33,066 nucleotides of DNA from Patescibacteria group bacterium AH-259-L05 (GTDB lineage: Bacteria > Patescibacteriota > Patescibacteriia > UBA2591 > UBA6264). The number at the start of each line of letters is the position of its first letter. Positions within the stretch are counted from its first letter, which is position 1. The notes under the pieces were generated by a model. The model did not search any database. It was not told the DNA's origin and was given only the letters and a program-made list of their open reading frames with translations. Where the stretch lies: NCBI GenBank assembly GCA_027717985.1, contig JALLOO010000008.1, positions 1 through 33,066 on the forward strand, read 5' to 3'. A program made the translations under genes and the position numbers. Below are positions 16,496 to 26,510 of the stretch, piece after piece.

Positions 16496-16873
16496 ATGGA
16501 GAGAGGCAAAGAGAAAATTTCATGGTTAGAACGTTTGATAAAAAGATTTTTATTTGCGTTCCACGGATTTCGGGCAGCATGGAGAATTGAGCAAAGCTTT
16601 CGTATCCAGGTTGTGTTAGCCCTTATTATTGTTATTCTTGGCATTGTTGTACGACTTTCTTCGCTTGAGTGGATGTTCATCATTATTGCAATTGGCGCTG
16701 TTTTATCGCTTGAGCTTTTGAATTCAATGATAGAGAAAGTCCTTGATATCCTTCATCCTGAAGCACGCGAGCGCGTGAAAATTATTAAAGACATTTCTGC
16801 AGCTGCAGTTTTAATTGCAGCTCTTATGGCTATCGGCATTGGTCTTATTGTTTTTATTCCTTATTTGTATTAA
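16496..16873 (+). CDS. dgkA: Diacylglycerol/undecaprenol kinase
   Basis: FAFHGFRAAWRIEQSFRIQ, SLELLNSMIEKVLDIL. Confidence 0.9.
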   Translation: MERGKEKISWLERLIKRFLFAFHGFRAAWRIEQSFRIQVVLALIIVILGIVVRLSSLEWMFIIIAIGAVLSLELLNSMIEKVLDILHPEARERVKIIKDISAAAVLIAALMAIGIGLIVFIPYLY

Positions 16874-16883
16874 ATAAATATCT

Positions 16884-17582
16884 ATGAAGCATATAATACT
16901 TCTTATCGTACTTTTATTGGTACTGTCAGGTTGTTCATTGAGTACGTCAAAAAAGATTCAAGCGCCGCAGCAAGTACCACCTGTCACTCAGGAAAAAGAA
17001 ACAATTGCAGCGCCGGAAGCGGATACGACACCGCCTAGAGAAGAGCAAACCGGTGCGCCGCAGATACTTACGCCAGATCAGTTTAAAAATCTTGTTTCTC
17101 AATATACTCAGGTAGTGCTCAAAACTAATTTTGGCGATATTACTATCATACTTTATAATCAAGATTCACCTTTTACGGTTAATAATTTTTTGAATTTAGC
17201 TCAGAGTGGTTTTTATGACAACACCAAATTTCATCGGGTTATCAAAGATTTTATGCTTCAAGGAGGAGACCCAAATAGTCGTGACGATGATTGGACTGAC
17301 GATGGCATTGGAGGTCCGGGGTATCGTTTTAAAGATGAAATCAATCAACATCCAATAATACGAGGTAGTCTTGCCATGGCCAATGCAGGTCAGAATACTA
17401 ATGGTTCACAGTTTTTTATTGTTACTGCCATTGCCGTTCCGTGGCTGGATGGCAAGCATACGAATTTTGGCTATGTGGATGAAGGGATGGATGTGGTTGA
17501 TGCAATTGAAGGCGTTGCAACAAATGAACGAGATCATCCAACGCGCGATGTAATTATCAAGACTATCGAATTGCTTCCATAA
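16884..17582 (+). CDS. Cyclophilin-type peptidyl-prolyl isomerase, lipoprotein
   Basis: LSGC lipobox; KFHRVIKDFMLQGGDPNSR, GSLAMANAGQNTNGSQFFI. Confidence 0.95.
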   Translation: MKHIILLIVLLLVLSGCSLSTSKKIQAPQQVPPVTQEKETIAAPEADTTPPREEQTGAPQILTPDQFKNLVSQYTQVVLKTNFGDITIILYNQDSPFTVNNFLNLAQSGFYDNTKFHRVIKDFMLQGGDPNSRDDDWTDDGIGGPGYRFKDEINQHPIIRGSLAMANAGQNTNGSQFFIVTAIAVPWLDGKHTNFGYVDEGMDVVDAIEGVATNERDHPTRDVIIKTIELLP

Positions 17583-17651
17583 GAACCATGACTCGCTTCG
17601 CTCGTCAGAACCTTGAAGTTTAAAAAATATAGTATCTTATTGCTAAACTTT
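17579..17651 (-). repeat. Family A repeat, copy A8
   Basis: ATAAGAACCATGACTCGCTTCGCTCGTCAGAACCTTGAAGTTTAAAAAATATAGTATCTTATTGCTAAACTTT. Confidence 0.9.
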
Positions 17652-17703
17652 AAGAAAATGTGCTATACTATTACGTGTCACTCTAATAAATTAATTTAAT
17701 CAC

Positions 17704-18261
17704 ATGAGTACACTATCGTGGATTATTATAGTTGTCGCTGTTGTGGCGGTACTTTGGCTTATTGCCACCTATAACAGCTTTATCCGGCGCATCAATCGCG
17801 CCAAAGAGGCATGGTCTGATATTGATGTTCAGCTAAAACGCCGATATAATTTGATTCCCAATCTTATCAGCACCGTGAAAGGATATGCACAACATGAGCG
17901 TGAGGTTTTGGAGCGTGTAACTGAAGCGCGCACCAAAGCAATGAATGCGCAAAGTATTGAAGAGCACGGCAGATCAGAAAATATGTTGGCAGGAGCCCTC
18001 AAGTCACTTTTTGCCGTTTCAGAAAATTACCCGCAGTTAAAAGCAAATGAGAATTTTCTTGAGTTACAGCGCGAATTATCTGATACCGAGAACAAAATTC
18101 AGGCTGCCCGCAGATTTTATAATACCAATGTGCGCGACCTCAACACCAAGGTTGATTCCTTCCCGGCAAATATCATTGCACGAAGCTTTAAATTTAAGAA
18201 ACGGAAATTTTTCGAGCTTGAAGAGGAAGCGGCAAAAAGACCTGTAAACGTTAGTTTCTAA
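17704..18261 (+). CDS. lemA: LemA family protein
   Basis: YNSFIRRINRAKEAWSDIDVQLKRRYNLIPNLISTVKGYAQHE. Confidence 0.95.
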   Translation: MSTLSWIIIVVAVVAVLWLIATYNSFIRRINRAKEAWSDIDVQLKRRYNLIPNLISTVKGYAQHEREVLERVTEARTKAMNAQSIEEHGRSENMLAGALKSLFAVSENYPQLKANENFLELQRELSDTENKIQAARRFYNTNVRDLNTKVDSFPANIIARSFKFKKRKFFELEEEAAKRPVNVSF

Positions 18262-18269
18262 ATTGAGCT

Positions 18270-19166
18270 GTGAGTATTTATACACAACAAGATAGAAATA
18301 TTCGCAAGACATGGATTTTGATGAGCCTGTTTTTGGTTATTGTTATTGTTCTTGGTTTTGCATTTTCTCAAATTTATGATAATCCAATCATTTTGTATAT
18401 TGCTGTCATTTTTAGTTTGGGAATGAATTTTTTCAGTTATTGGTATTCTGACAAGATTGTACTGAAGATGTCTGGAGCGCGCCCGCTTCAAAAGAAAGAT
18501 AATCCAGAACTGTATCGTATTATTGAAAACCTTTGTATTACTGCTGGCCTGCCTCTGCCCAAAATATATATGATTGATGATCCTGCGCCTAATGCATTTG
18601 CCACAGGCAGAAATAAAGAGCGTGCGGTAGTAGCAGTAACGTCTGGATTGCTTGAACGACTCAATCGAACTGAGCTTGAAGGGGTAATCGCGCATGAGAT
18701 GAGTCATATTGGCAATCGTGATATTCTCATTTCTACGCTTGTGGTGATATTGGTGGGATTTATTGCCCTGCTTTCAGATTTTTTTCTGCGGCTTACCATA
18801 TGGGGAAGAGGTGGCAGACGAAGAGGGGATGAAAGAATGCACCTTATTATGATGCTCGTTGGTATCCTCCTTGCCATACTTGCCCCTATTGTTGCCATGT
18901 TGATTCAGGTAGCTATCTCAAGAAAGCGAGAATTTTTGGCTGATGCCTCTGGAGCGCTTTTAACACGCTACCCTGAAGGACTTGCCTCAGCATTAGAAAA
19001 AATTTCTCAATATCCTACGTCATTGAAAAGAGCAAATAAAGCAACCGCCCATCTTTACATCTCAAGCCCGTTCAAAGGCAAAAAAGCAGGTGGTTGGTTA
19101 ACCAAGGCGTTTATGACCCACCCACCAATGGAAGAAAGGGTAAAGGCATTAAGAGGAATGAAATGA
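18270..19166 (+). CDS. htpX: M48 family metalloprotease HtpX (GTG start)
   Basis: LEGVIAHEMSHIGNRD; SRKREFLADASGALL. Confidence 0.95.
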   Translation: MSIYTQQDRNIRKTWILMSLFLVIVIVLGFAFSQIYDNPIILYIAVIFSLGMNFFSYWYSDKIVLKMSGARPLQKKDNPELYRIIENLCITAGLPLPKIYMIDDPAPNAFATGRNKERAVVAVTSGLLERLNRTELEGVIAHEMSHIGNRDILISTLVVILVGFIALLSDFFLRLTIWGRGGRRRGDERMHLIMMLVGILLAILAPIVAMLIQVAISRKREFLADASGALLTRYPEGLASALEKISQYPTSLKRANKATAHLYISSPFKGKKAGGWLTKAFMTHPPMEERVKALRGMK

Positions 19167-19207
19167 TTACAATATATTAAAAGATAAAAAATAATAATTA
19201 CAAAAAA

Positions 19208-19462
19208 ATGGGCGAAGGATTTAAAAAAGAATATGGTCTACCAACAGAGAAGGACATCAAGTTTTTTAATGGATTGGTAGAAAAATATAAGGAAAGGGGA
19301 GTGGATATAGATTCTAGTGCTGATTATATAATTATTATAAGAGAGTCAGGAAGAATACATAATATCCCCAAGTGGTATGTCATTCCTCAAAAAAATAATC
19401 CTAAAGGAGGGATGGATATAGAAGAGTATATCGATATGATTTTAGCTGAAGACGAGGAATAA
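19208..19462 (+). CDS. Hypothetical protein
   Basis: 84-aa ORF closely packed upstream of the aminotransferase. Confidence 0.5.
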   Translation: MGEGFKKEYGLPTEKDIKFFNGLVEKYKERGVDIDSSADYIIIIRESGRIHNIPKWYVIPQKNNPKGGMDIEEYIDMILAEDEE

Positions 19463-19465
19463 TCT

Positions 19466-20293
19466 ATGAAAGAAAAATATTGTTATTGTAATGGAAAAAT
19501 TATTCCAGTAGCAAAAGCAGGGTTAAAGCTGAATGATATGGGCATTTTGCGCGGCTATGGCGTGTTTGATTTTTTACGTACGTATAATAACGAACCATTT
19601 TTATTAAACGAACACCTATCTCGATTTAAGCGATCTGCAAAGTTATTAAATATTAAAATACCTGTTTCTCAGGCGAAATTACCAATTATCATTAATAAAT
19701 TATTGTTGAAAAACGGATTTAGGGAATCAGAAATCAGATTGGTTTTAACCGGCGGTCCAACTTCTGACGGCATAAGCTATAGCAAGCCAAGTTTTTTTAT
19801 TTTAGCTGATGTAGCTCAAAATTTGTCGTCAATAGTATACGAGAAAGGGATTAAACTTATTTCGTGTGAGTATCAGCGTGAAGTTCCACAAGCTAAAACC
19901 CTAAATTATATTACCGCAATCCGCGCTCAGCCGCGAAAAAATAAACAAGGCGCATTTGAGATTTTATATGTTTTCCAGGGAAGCGTACTTGAATGTACGA
20001 CCAGCAACTTTTTTATATTTAAAAATAACACCTTAATTACTCCAAAAGATAATATTTTAATTGGCACGACCAGAAATCTTGTTATAAAATTAGCTCAAAA
20101 CAAATTTAGGATTCAAGAGCGGGATCTCAAGGTTAAAGAATTAAAGTCAGCTACTGAAGCATTTATCACAGCATCCAATAAAGAAATTGTACCTGTTATA
20201 AAAATAAATACGACAACAATTGGTAACGGAAACGTAGGGGAGAATACTAAATATGTAACGAAGTTATTTCATGAACATATTAAAGGTTTTTAA
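19466..20293 (+). CDS. Class IV aminotransferase (branched-chain aminotransferase/ADC-lyase superfamily)
   Basis: GYGVFDFLRTYNNEPFLLNEHLSRFKRSAKLL; LECTTSNFFIFKNNTLITP. Confidence 0.88.
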   Translation: MKEKYCYCNGKIIPVAKAGLKLNDMGILRGYGVFDFLRTYNNEPFLLNEHLSRFKRSAKLLNIKIPVSQAKLPIIINKLLLKNGFRESEIRLVLTGGPTSDGISYSKPSFFILADVAQNLSSIVYEKGIKLISCEYQREVPQAKTLNYITAIRAQPRKNKQGAFEILYVFQGSVLECTTSNFFIFKNNTLITPKDNILIGTTRNLVIKLAQNKFRIQERDLKVKELKSATEAFITASNKEIVPVIKINTTTIGNGNVGENTKYVTKLFHEHIKGF

Positions 20294-20295
20294 AT

Positions 20296-20943
20296 ATGGT
20301 GCAATATATTTCTTTAAAAGAATTAGAAAAACGAAAGAAAAGAGCACAAAAGATTATTCGTGAACTTAAAAAGCTATTTCCGCAAACAAAAATAGCGTTA
20401 AAGTATTCAAGCAATTGGGAACTTTTGGTTGCCGTAATTTTATCTGCGCAATGTACTGATAAAAAGGTTAATGAGGTCGTCCAAAAATTGTTTAAAAAAT
20501 ATAAAATTTTAGATGATTATGTGCATGCAGATTTGCATGAGTTTGAGCAAGATATTCGATCAACCGGATTTTATAGAAATAAAGCAAAAAATATATTAGC
20601 AAGCGCTCAGATTATAAAACAAACATACCATGGGAGAATTCCGAAGACCATGGAGGAGGCGCTTAAACTCCCGGGCGTTGCACGGAAAACGGCAAATGTG
20701 GTATTAGGTAATGCATATGGGATTGTGGAGGGCATTGCGGTAGATACTCATGTGAAGCGTTTATCTAAACTATATGGCCTTACCAATGAAACGAATCCAG
20801 ATAAAATAGAAAAAGATTTAATGCAAATTATCCCTAAAAAAGAATGGTTTGCCTTTACCTATCGAATGATTGATTATGGAAGAAAGTATTGCCCTGCACG
20901 GCCGCATGATCACGCACATTGTCCCTTAGTGAAGATAAAATAA
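20296..20943 (+). CDS. nth: Endonuclease III (HhH-GPD), atypical [4Fe-4S] motif
   Basis: LSAQCTDKKVNEV; LPGVARKTANVVLGNAYG...VDTHVKRLS. Confidence 0.93.
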   Translation: MVQYISLKELEKRKKRAQKIIRELKKLFPQTKIALKYSSNWELLVAVILSAQCTDKKVNEVVQKLFKKYKILDDYVHADLHEFEQDIRSTGFYRNKAKNILASAQIIKQTYHGRIPKTMEEALKLPGVARKTANVVLGNAYGIVEGIAVDTHVKRLSKLYGLTNETNPDKIEKDLMQIIPKKEWFAFTYRMIDYGRKYCPARPHDHAHCPLVKIK

Positions 20944-20946
20944 TTT

Positions 20947-21017
20947 ATTTTTGTCATTCCTTTTGTCACCCTTTTTTGTCACCCCGCACTCAACTTTGTT
21001 GAGTGCGGGGTGACAGG
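20947..21017. repeat. Family C palindrome TGTCACCCCGCACTCAACTTTGTTGAGTGCGGGGTGACA with upstream half-units
   Basis: Perfect stem by eye; matches 8436-8515. Confidence 0.85.
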
Positions 21018-21056
21018 GAGGAATTATCTTGTTGAGTATAAGGGAGGAATAAAATA

Positions 21057-21881
21057 ATGGTATACTATAACGTTTTAACAAAAAAACAGGAAGAATTAGA
21101 AAACGTTGTTATAGTTGATGAGCCAAAAGAAAAAAAGTTTGTGGTATGTATTCCTCACTGTGGTGTATATATTCCAGAGATGTGTCTCTCGCATCTTAAT
21201 ATAGAAAGTGAACGATTTTTTCACGATGCTGATGTATATACTGATATATTGTTTGATTTAGTTGACATTGGCGGCGTGGTGATTAAAACAATGATTAACA
21301 GAGATGTTGTTGATCCTAATCGGGCGCGCACCAATGACACCAAAGAAGGCGTTATACGATCGATCAGTTTTGATAAGACTAAACTTATCAAACACAGGTA
21401 TTCACCAGAGGAAAGAGAATTATTGTTAAAACAGTTTTATGATCCTTTTCATAGGAGATTGAAAAAAGAGATAGAGAGTATACGTAAAAAGTATGGCCGC
21501 GTACTTTTATTAAACGGACATTCGATGGCAGATCAAATACCTGCGACGAGAAAGAAAAAAGAACAAAGAAAGCGGCCGGATTTTTGTCTTGGCACGCAAG
21601 ACGGCATGTCTGCCGATGAAAAAATATTACAGGTATTTGAAAAGTCGCTGCGTGCCAATGCTAAAAAAATTAATGCAGCAGTTGAAGTTAATTATCCTTT
21701 TAAGGGGTACACAGGAATAACTTCTCAATATGCCCGGCCAAGTCAAGGGTATCACTCTATTGTTTTAGAGGTTAATAAACGATTATATTTAGAGGAAAAT
21801 AAAAAACCTCGTTATAATATGATTAAAAAAATTAATGCCATTATTGCCAATATCATGGTTGATGTGGTACAATACATATGA
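21057..21881 (+). CDS. N-formylglutamate amidohydrolase family protein
   Basis: CIPHCGVYIPE; RDVVDPNRARTN; LLNGHSMAD; LEVNKRLYL. Confidence 0.85.
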   Translation: MVYYNVLTKKQEELENVVIVDEPKEKKFVVCIPHCGVYIPEMCLSHLNIESERFFHDADVYTDILFDLVDIGGVVIKTMINRDVVDPNRARTNDTKEGVIRSISFDKTKLIKHRYSPEERELLLKQFYDPFHRRLKKEIESIRKKYGRVLLLNGHSMADQIPATRKKKEQRKRPDFCLGTQDGMSADEKILQVFEKSLRANAKKINAAVEVNYPFKGYTGITSQYARPSQGYHSIVLEVNKRLYLEENKKPRYNMIKKINAIIANIMVDVVQYI

Positions 21882-24571
21882 TGAATAAAAAATATCTTAT
21901 AATTATTTTTGTATTATTTATCCTGATTTCATTTTTTGGATCAGGGATTATTAATTTAATCACTGACTGGTATTGGTTCAATAGTGTTAACTATGAAAGT
22001 ATATTTACCACAATTTTATCTACCCAGATAATCCTTGGGATAATCGTCGGCATTTTGACATTTGCGCTATTGGGCATGAGCCTCTTTTTAGTTCATAGAT
22101 TTGCACGATCAAGCCCTTATGGGCATACTGCACATACATTTGGAATTCTTGGATCATTAGTTATTGCATTGTTAGCCGGGATTGTGGCAAGTGGCAGCTG
22201 GGAAACGGTATTGCAATATTTTAACGCCGTAGATTTTAACGAGGTTGATCCTATATTTAGTAGGGATATTTCATTTTACATGTTTGAGCTTCCCTTTATT
22301 GAATTTATATTAAGTTTTGTACTGCTGCTCATTATTATTTCTTTTATTGGATCAATCATTAGCTATGGTATTCGCGGGTCCTTGCCATTGCAGCAGTTTA
22401 AGGTATCTCTCATAGATAAACCAGCTAGAAATCACTTGCTGGTGTTGATCTCTTTATTCTTTGTTGTACTCTTTTTACGCATATACTTTGTTCGTATCCC
22501 ATCCTTGGTATATAGTACTACCGGGCCGCTTATAGGGGCAAGCTACACAGATATTCATGCCATATTGCCCAGTCTTAAAATATTATCAATTGTGGCGCTT
22601 GGTATTGCGGTGTTTGCCATACTCAATATTGTTACCAACAAACCTCAATCTATTATATTTGCCATTATCTTTTATATTCTGGTCTCGGTCATTGGTGTAT
22701 GGGCATATCCAACATTACTCCAAAAATTAGTAGTTTTACCAAACGAGCTGGTAAAAGAAACGCCATATTTACAATATCATATTGATGCAACACAAAAGGC
22801 ATTTGGGCTTGATAGCGTTGTTGAAAGAAATTTGACTGGTGAGACCACGTTAGATATGGATGATATTAATAATAATCAGTCAACCATTCAAAATATACGA
22901 CTATGGGATCGTGAGCCATTGCTTGATACGTTTTCCCAAATCCAAGAAATTCGCACCTATTATGATTTTGTATCTGTTGATAATGACCGATATAGGTTAA
23001 ATGGTGATTATCGCCAGGTATTGCTCTCTCCGCGAGAGCTTAATTCAAGTAGTTTGCCTCAAAGGAATTTCATTAATGAACACTTAACCTTTACGCATGG
23101 GTTTGGCTTGACCCTCGGACCAGTAAATGAAGTAACGCCCGAAGGATTGCCCTTGCTTCTTATAAAAGACCTGCCGCCAACTTCAAGTATAGAATCATTA
23201 ACCATCAATCGTCCTGAAATATACTATGGCGAGCTTTCAAATGAGTATGTGGTGGTTAATACAGATGCAAAAGAGTTTGATTATCCCTCAGGAGATGAAA
23301 ATGTGTTTACGAGCTATAGTGGAAATGGTGGCATAGAAATCGGTTCAGTCATAAGAAAAGCATTGTTTGCATTTCGTTTTGGAACATTAAAAATTCTTTT
23401 ATCCAATGATATTGGTAATGATTCTAAAATAATGTATTACCGAGATATACAAAGTAGGGTAAAGCGTGTTTTACCATTTTTGCGCTTTGATGCTGACCCG
23501 TATTTAGTAGTAGATAATGAAGGCAGGTTGAAATGGATTTACGACGCGTATACGACCAGTAATCGCTATCCCTACGCGCAGATGATAACTGAAAGAGTAT
23601 ATAGTCAATATGAAGGATTTCAACCATATATTGTTTCACAACTTAACTATATACGAAATTCAGTAAAAGTAGTGATTGATGCGTATGATGGCTCTATGAC
23701 GTTTTATATTGCTGATAGTAATGATCCTATCATTCAAGTGTATAGTAAGATTTTTAACGGCTCTTTTATGCCATTAGATGAAATGGATGAGTATTTACAA
23801 ACACATATCAGGTATCCTGAAGATTTATTTGAATATCAAACCAAGCTTTATACCATCTATCATATGGGTGATCCACAAATTTTTTACAATAAAGAAGATC
23901 AATGGGAAATTCCTACCAAAGCTGCCACGGGAAGGGGAGACCCCATGATGCGCCATATGATTATGAAGCTTCCCGAAGAACAAACAGAAGAATTTATTTT
24001 AATGATTCCCTTTACCCCGCGTGGGAAAGACAATTTAGCCTCGTGGATGGTGGCGAGAAATGATGGTGAATATTACGGGCAGTTGATGGTATATCGTTTC
24101 CCAAAACAGAAATTAGTGTTTGGTCCAACACAAATTATTAACCGTATTAATCAAGATACAGAGATTTCAAGTCAATTAACCTTATGGGATCAACGCGGAT
24201 CGCAAGTCATCAGAGGAAATCTTTTTGTCATTCCTATTGAGAAATCATTACTTTATATCCAGCCAATTTATTTGCGCGCTGAAGGTGGGAGAATTCCAGA
24301 GTTAAAGCGGGTTATTGTTGCATATGAAAATAAGATTGCGATGGAAGAAAGATTAGATCGTGCCTTAGAAAGAATTTTTAGCGGTACATTAGAAATAAAA
24401 GCTCAAGAGACAATTTTGGAAGTTGAGCTTCCAAAAATTCAAGAGGAGCAGGATTTGATAAAAACAGCACAAGAACATTATGAAAATGCGCTTGATGCAC
24501 AGCGTCGTGGTGATTGGGCTACTTATGGAGAAGAGATTAAGAAGCTCGGAGAAATATTGCAACAACTATAA
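21878..24571 (+). CDS. UPF0182 family membrane protein
   Basis: N-terminal TM block with LITDWYWFNSVNYESIF; YGELSNEYVVVNTDAKEFDYPSG; IPFTPRGKDNLASWMVARNDGEYYG. Confidence 0.92.
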   Translation: MMNKKYLIIIFVLFILISFFGSGIINLITDWYWFNSVNYESIFTTILSTQIILGIIVGILTFALLGMSLFLVHRFARSSPYGHTAHTFGILGSLVIALLAGIVASGSWETVLQYFNAVDFNEVDPIFSRDISFYMFELPFIEFILSFVLLLIIISFIGSIISYGIRGSLPLQQFKVSLIDKPARNHLLVLISLFFVVLFLRIYFVRIPSLVYSTTGPLIGASYTDIHAILPSLKILSIVALGIAVFAILNIVTNKPQSIIFAIIFYILVSVIGVWAYPTLLQKLVVLPNELVKETPYLQYHIDATQKAFGLDSVVERNLTGETTLDMDDINNNQSTIQNIRLWDREPLLDTFSQIQEIRTYYDFVSVDNDRYRLNGDYRQVLLSPRELNSSSLPQRNFINEHLTFTHGFGLTLGPVNEVTPEGLPLLLIKDLPPTSSIESLTINRPEIYYGELSNEYVVVNTDAKEFDYPSGDENVFTSYSGNGGIEIGSVIRKALFAFRFGTLKILLSNDIGNDSKIMYYRDIQSRVKRVLPFLRFDADPYLVVDNEGRLKWIYDAYTTSNRYPYAQMITERVYSQYEGFQPYIVSQLNYIRNSVKVVIDAYDGSMTFYIADSNDPIIQVYSKIFNGSFMPLDEMDEYLQTHIRYPEDLFEYQTKLYTIYHMGDPQIFYNKEDQWEIPTKAATGRGDPMMRHMIMKLPEEQTEEFILMIPFTPRGKDNLASWMVARNDGEYYGQLMVYRFPKQKLVFGPTQIINRINQDTEISSQLTLWDQRGSQVIRGNLFVIPIEKSLLYIQPIYLRAEGGRIPELKRVIVAYENKIAMEERLDRALERIFSGTLEIKAQETILEVELPKIQEEQDLIKTAQEHYENALDAQRRGDWATYGEEIKKLGEILQQL

Positions 24572-24573
24572 GA

Positions 24574-24657
24574 ATAAGAACCTGGCTTCGCCCCGCTTAG
24601 CGTGACTTCGCCAGAACCTTGAAATTTGAAAGGTAAGTTATCTTAATGCCAAATTTT
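24574..24657 (-). repeat. Family A repeat, copy A9 (longer hairpin loop)
   Basis: ATAAGAACCTGGCTTCGCCCCGCTTAGCGTGACTTCGCCAGAACCTTGAAATTTG...CCAAATTTT. Confidence 0.8.
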
Positions 24658-26472
24658 AAGAGAAACAATTTAGATAGTGCTGTTTCTCCATATCTACGTC
24701 AACATAAAGACAACCCGATCCACTGGCAGGAATGGGATAAAGAAACTCTTGACTATGCCAAGAAGACGAATAAGCTGCTCTTTGTCTCTATAGGATATGC
24801 GACATGCCATTGGTGCCATGTGATGGCAAGCGAAGCATTTTCTAATGCAGAGATTGCTGATATTTTGAATAAATATTTTGTATCCATCAAAGTTGATCGA
24901 GAACAGCGGCCAGATCTTGATCAGTATTTCATGGAGTTTGCAACGCAAACAACAGGATCTGGTGGTTGGCCACTCAATGTTATTCTATCTTCTGGTCAGA
25001 AACCATTCTTTGCGGGTACCTATTTTCCGGTAGAGTCCCAACATGGGCTCCTTAGTTTTCGGGATGTATTGGTGCGCGTTCTTGGCTGGTATAAAGAGAA
25101 TAAAAATAATATTTCAGAATTTCGTATGGGAGAGAGGAAAGTCAAGGAGGGAGAACGTACCATAGATGAGTTAATAGTTGAGATCGGTCACGCGTTTGAT
25201 AGAACATATGGCGGCTTTGGCCAGAGCACAAAATTTCCTCCGCATAACGCGTTACTCTTTTTAATGAGTTATTATGGGGCAACTGGTGATGATACGGTTG
25301 CTTCTTTGATTACCCAGACACTTGATACAATGGCAATGCGCGGCCTCCATGATCATCTCCAGGGTGGATTTTTTCGGTACTGTGTTGATCGTCAATGGAG
25401 CATACCGCACTTTGAAAAAATGCTCTACGATCAAGCAATGCACCTCATGAGTTATAGTATGGCATACAAATTGTTTAATCGAACAGCGTATAAGCGCGTT
25501 GTTGATATGTTGATACTTTGTCTTGAGCAAACCTTTGAGCATAACGGGCTTTTGTATTCTGCCCATGATGCTGATACCGACCACGAAGAAGGCACAACCT
25601 ACCTCTGGTCGTATCAGGAATTACAGGATGTGCTCACCAACGCCGAGTTTGAGAAATTGAGAGCCCTCTATACCGTAACGCAATATGGAAACTTTGAAGG
25701 AAGAAATCATTTGATTAAAAAAGAGCATAAATGTTTAGATACAATCGAGAATAAACTTTTAGGAGCGAGAAAGAAACGACCGCAGCCGTTTGTTGATAAA
25801 AAAATCGTTACCAGCTGGAATGCATTAGCAGGCATTGGCCTTATCCTGGCGTTTCGCTGGACATCTCATAGGTCAGCGAAGCAAAAAGCTATAAAGCTTT
25901 TTGATAAACTCATACGTGAACATTTCAGGGACGGAAAGCTCGCACATAGCTCTTGTAAGGGATCAGTGCAAGAGCAGGAGTTTTTAGAAGATTATGCCAG
26001 CGTCTTGTTGCTCGCTACCTACATCTATGAAGAGATAGGGGAAGGGAAAGAAATAATAGAGACACTGCTTACCAAGCTTGAATCGTTTCGTTGCCAGGGT
26101 CAGTGGTTCATGAACAGGGCAGGTGGAGATTTTAAGCGTATTCCCGCACGACCGTTTGATCATCCGACACCTTCCGGTATCTCCCTTGGGGAATTAGCTC
26201 GGTTCAGAGCGCATCGAATACTTCAAAGAGTTGCATCAGACGAGACAAAAATTCGCTTCAAACAACACTTGGAAAACGACTTTTATAACCTCGTGGTTTT
26301 CTTACAAAGAGGGAACTATCATGAGCTCCATACCCCTCACAAACTCTTGTGGAAGGATGTGCCGATCAATAGTATGCAATTGAAGGGAACATTCTACCAA
26401 GATTGCTATCAATATCAATGTAGACAATTTAAAACAAAAAAAGAATTGCTCTCTTCACTGAGAACGTCTTGA
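24646..26472 (+). CDS. Thioredoxin-domain protein, DUF255/YyaL family
   Basis: SPYLRQHKDNPIHWQEW; GYATCHWCHVMASEAFSN; GTYFPVE. Confidence 0.93.
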   Translation: MPNFKRNNLDSAVSPYLRQHKDNPIHWQEWDKETLDYAKKTNKLLFVSIGYATCHWCHVMASEAFSNAEIADILNKYFVSIKVDREQRPDLDQYFMEFATQTTGSGGWPLNVILSSGQKPFFAGTYFPVESQHGLLSFRDVLVRVLGWYKENKNNISEFRMGERKVKEGERTIDELIVEIGHAFDRTYGGFGQSTKFPPHNALLFLMSYYGATGDDTVASLITQTLDTMAMRGLHDHLQGGFFRYCVDRQWSIPHFEKMLYDQAMHLMSYSMAYKLFNRTAYKRVVDMLILCLEQTFEHNGLLYSAHDADTDHEEGTTYLWSYQELQDVLTNAEFEKLRALYTVTQYGNFEGRNHLIKKEHKCLDTIENKLLGARKKRPQPFVDKKIVTSWNALAGIGLILAFRWTSHRSAKQKAIKLFDKLIREHFRDGKLAHSSCKGSVQEQEFLEDYASVLLLATYIYEEIGEGKEIIETLLTKLESFRCQGQWFMNRAGGDFKRIPARPFDHPTPSGISLGELARFRAHRILQRVASDETKIRFKQHLENDFYNLVVFLQRGNYHELHTPHKLLWKDVPINSMQLKGTFYQDCYQYQCRQFKTKKELLSSLRTS

Positions 26473-26510
26473 CAATTAAACTTGTGCAAAAAAGATAAAA
26501 ACATAGTCGT

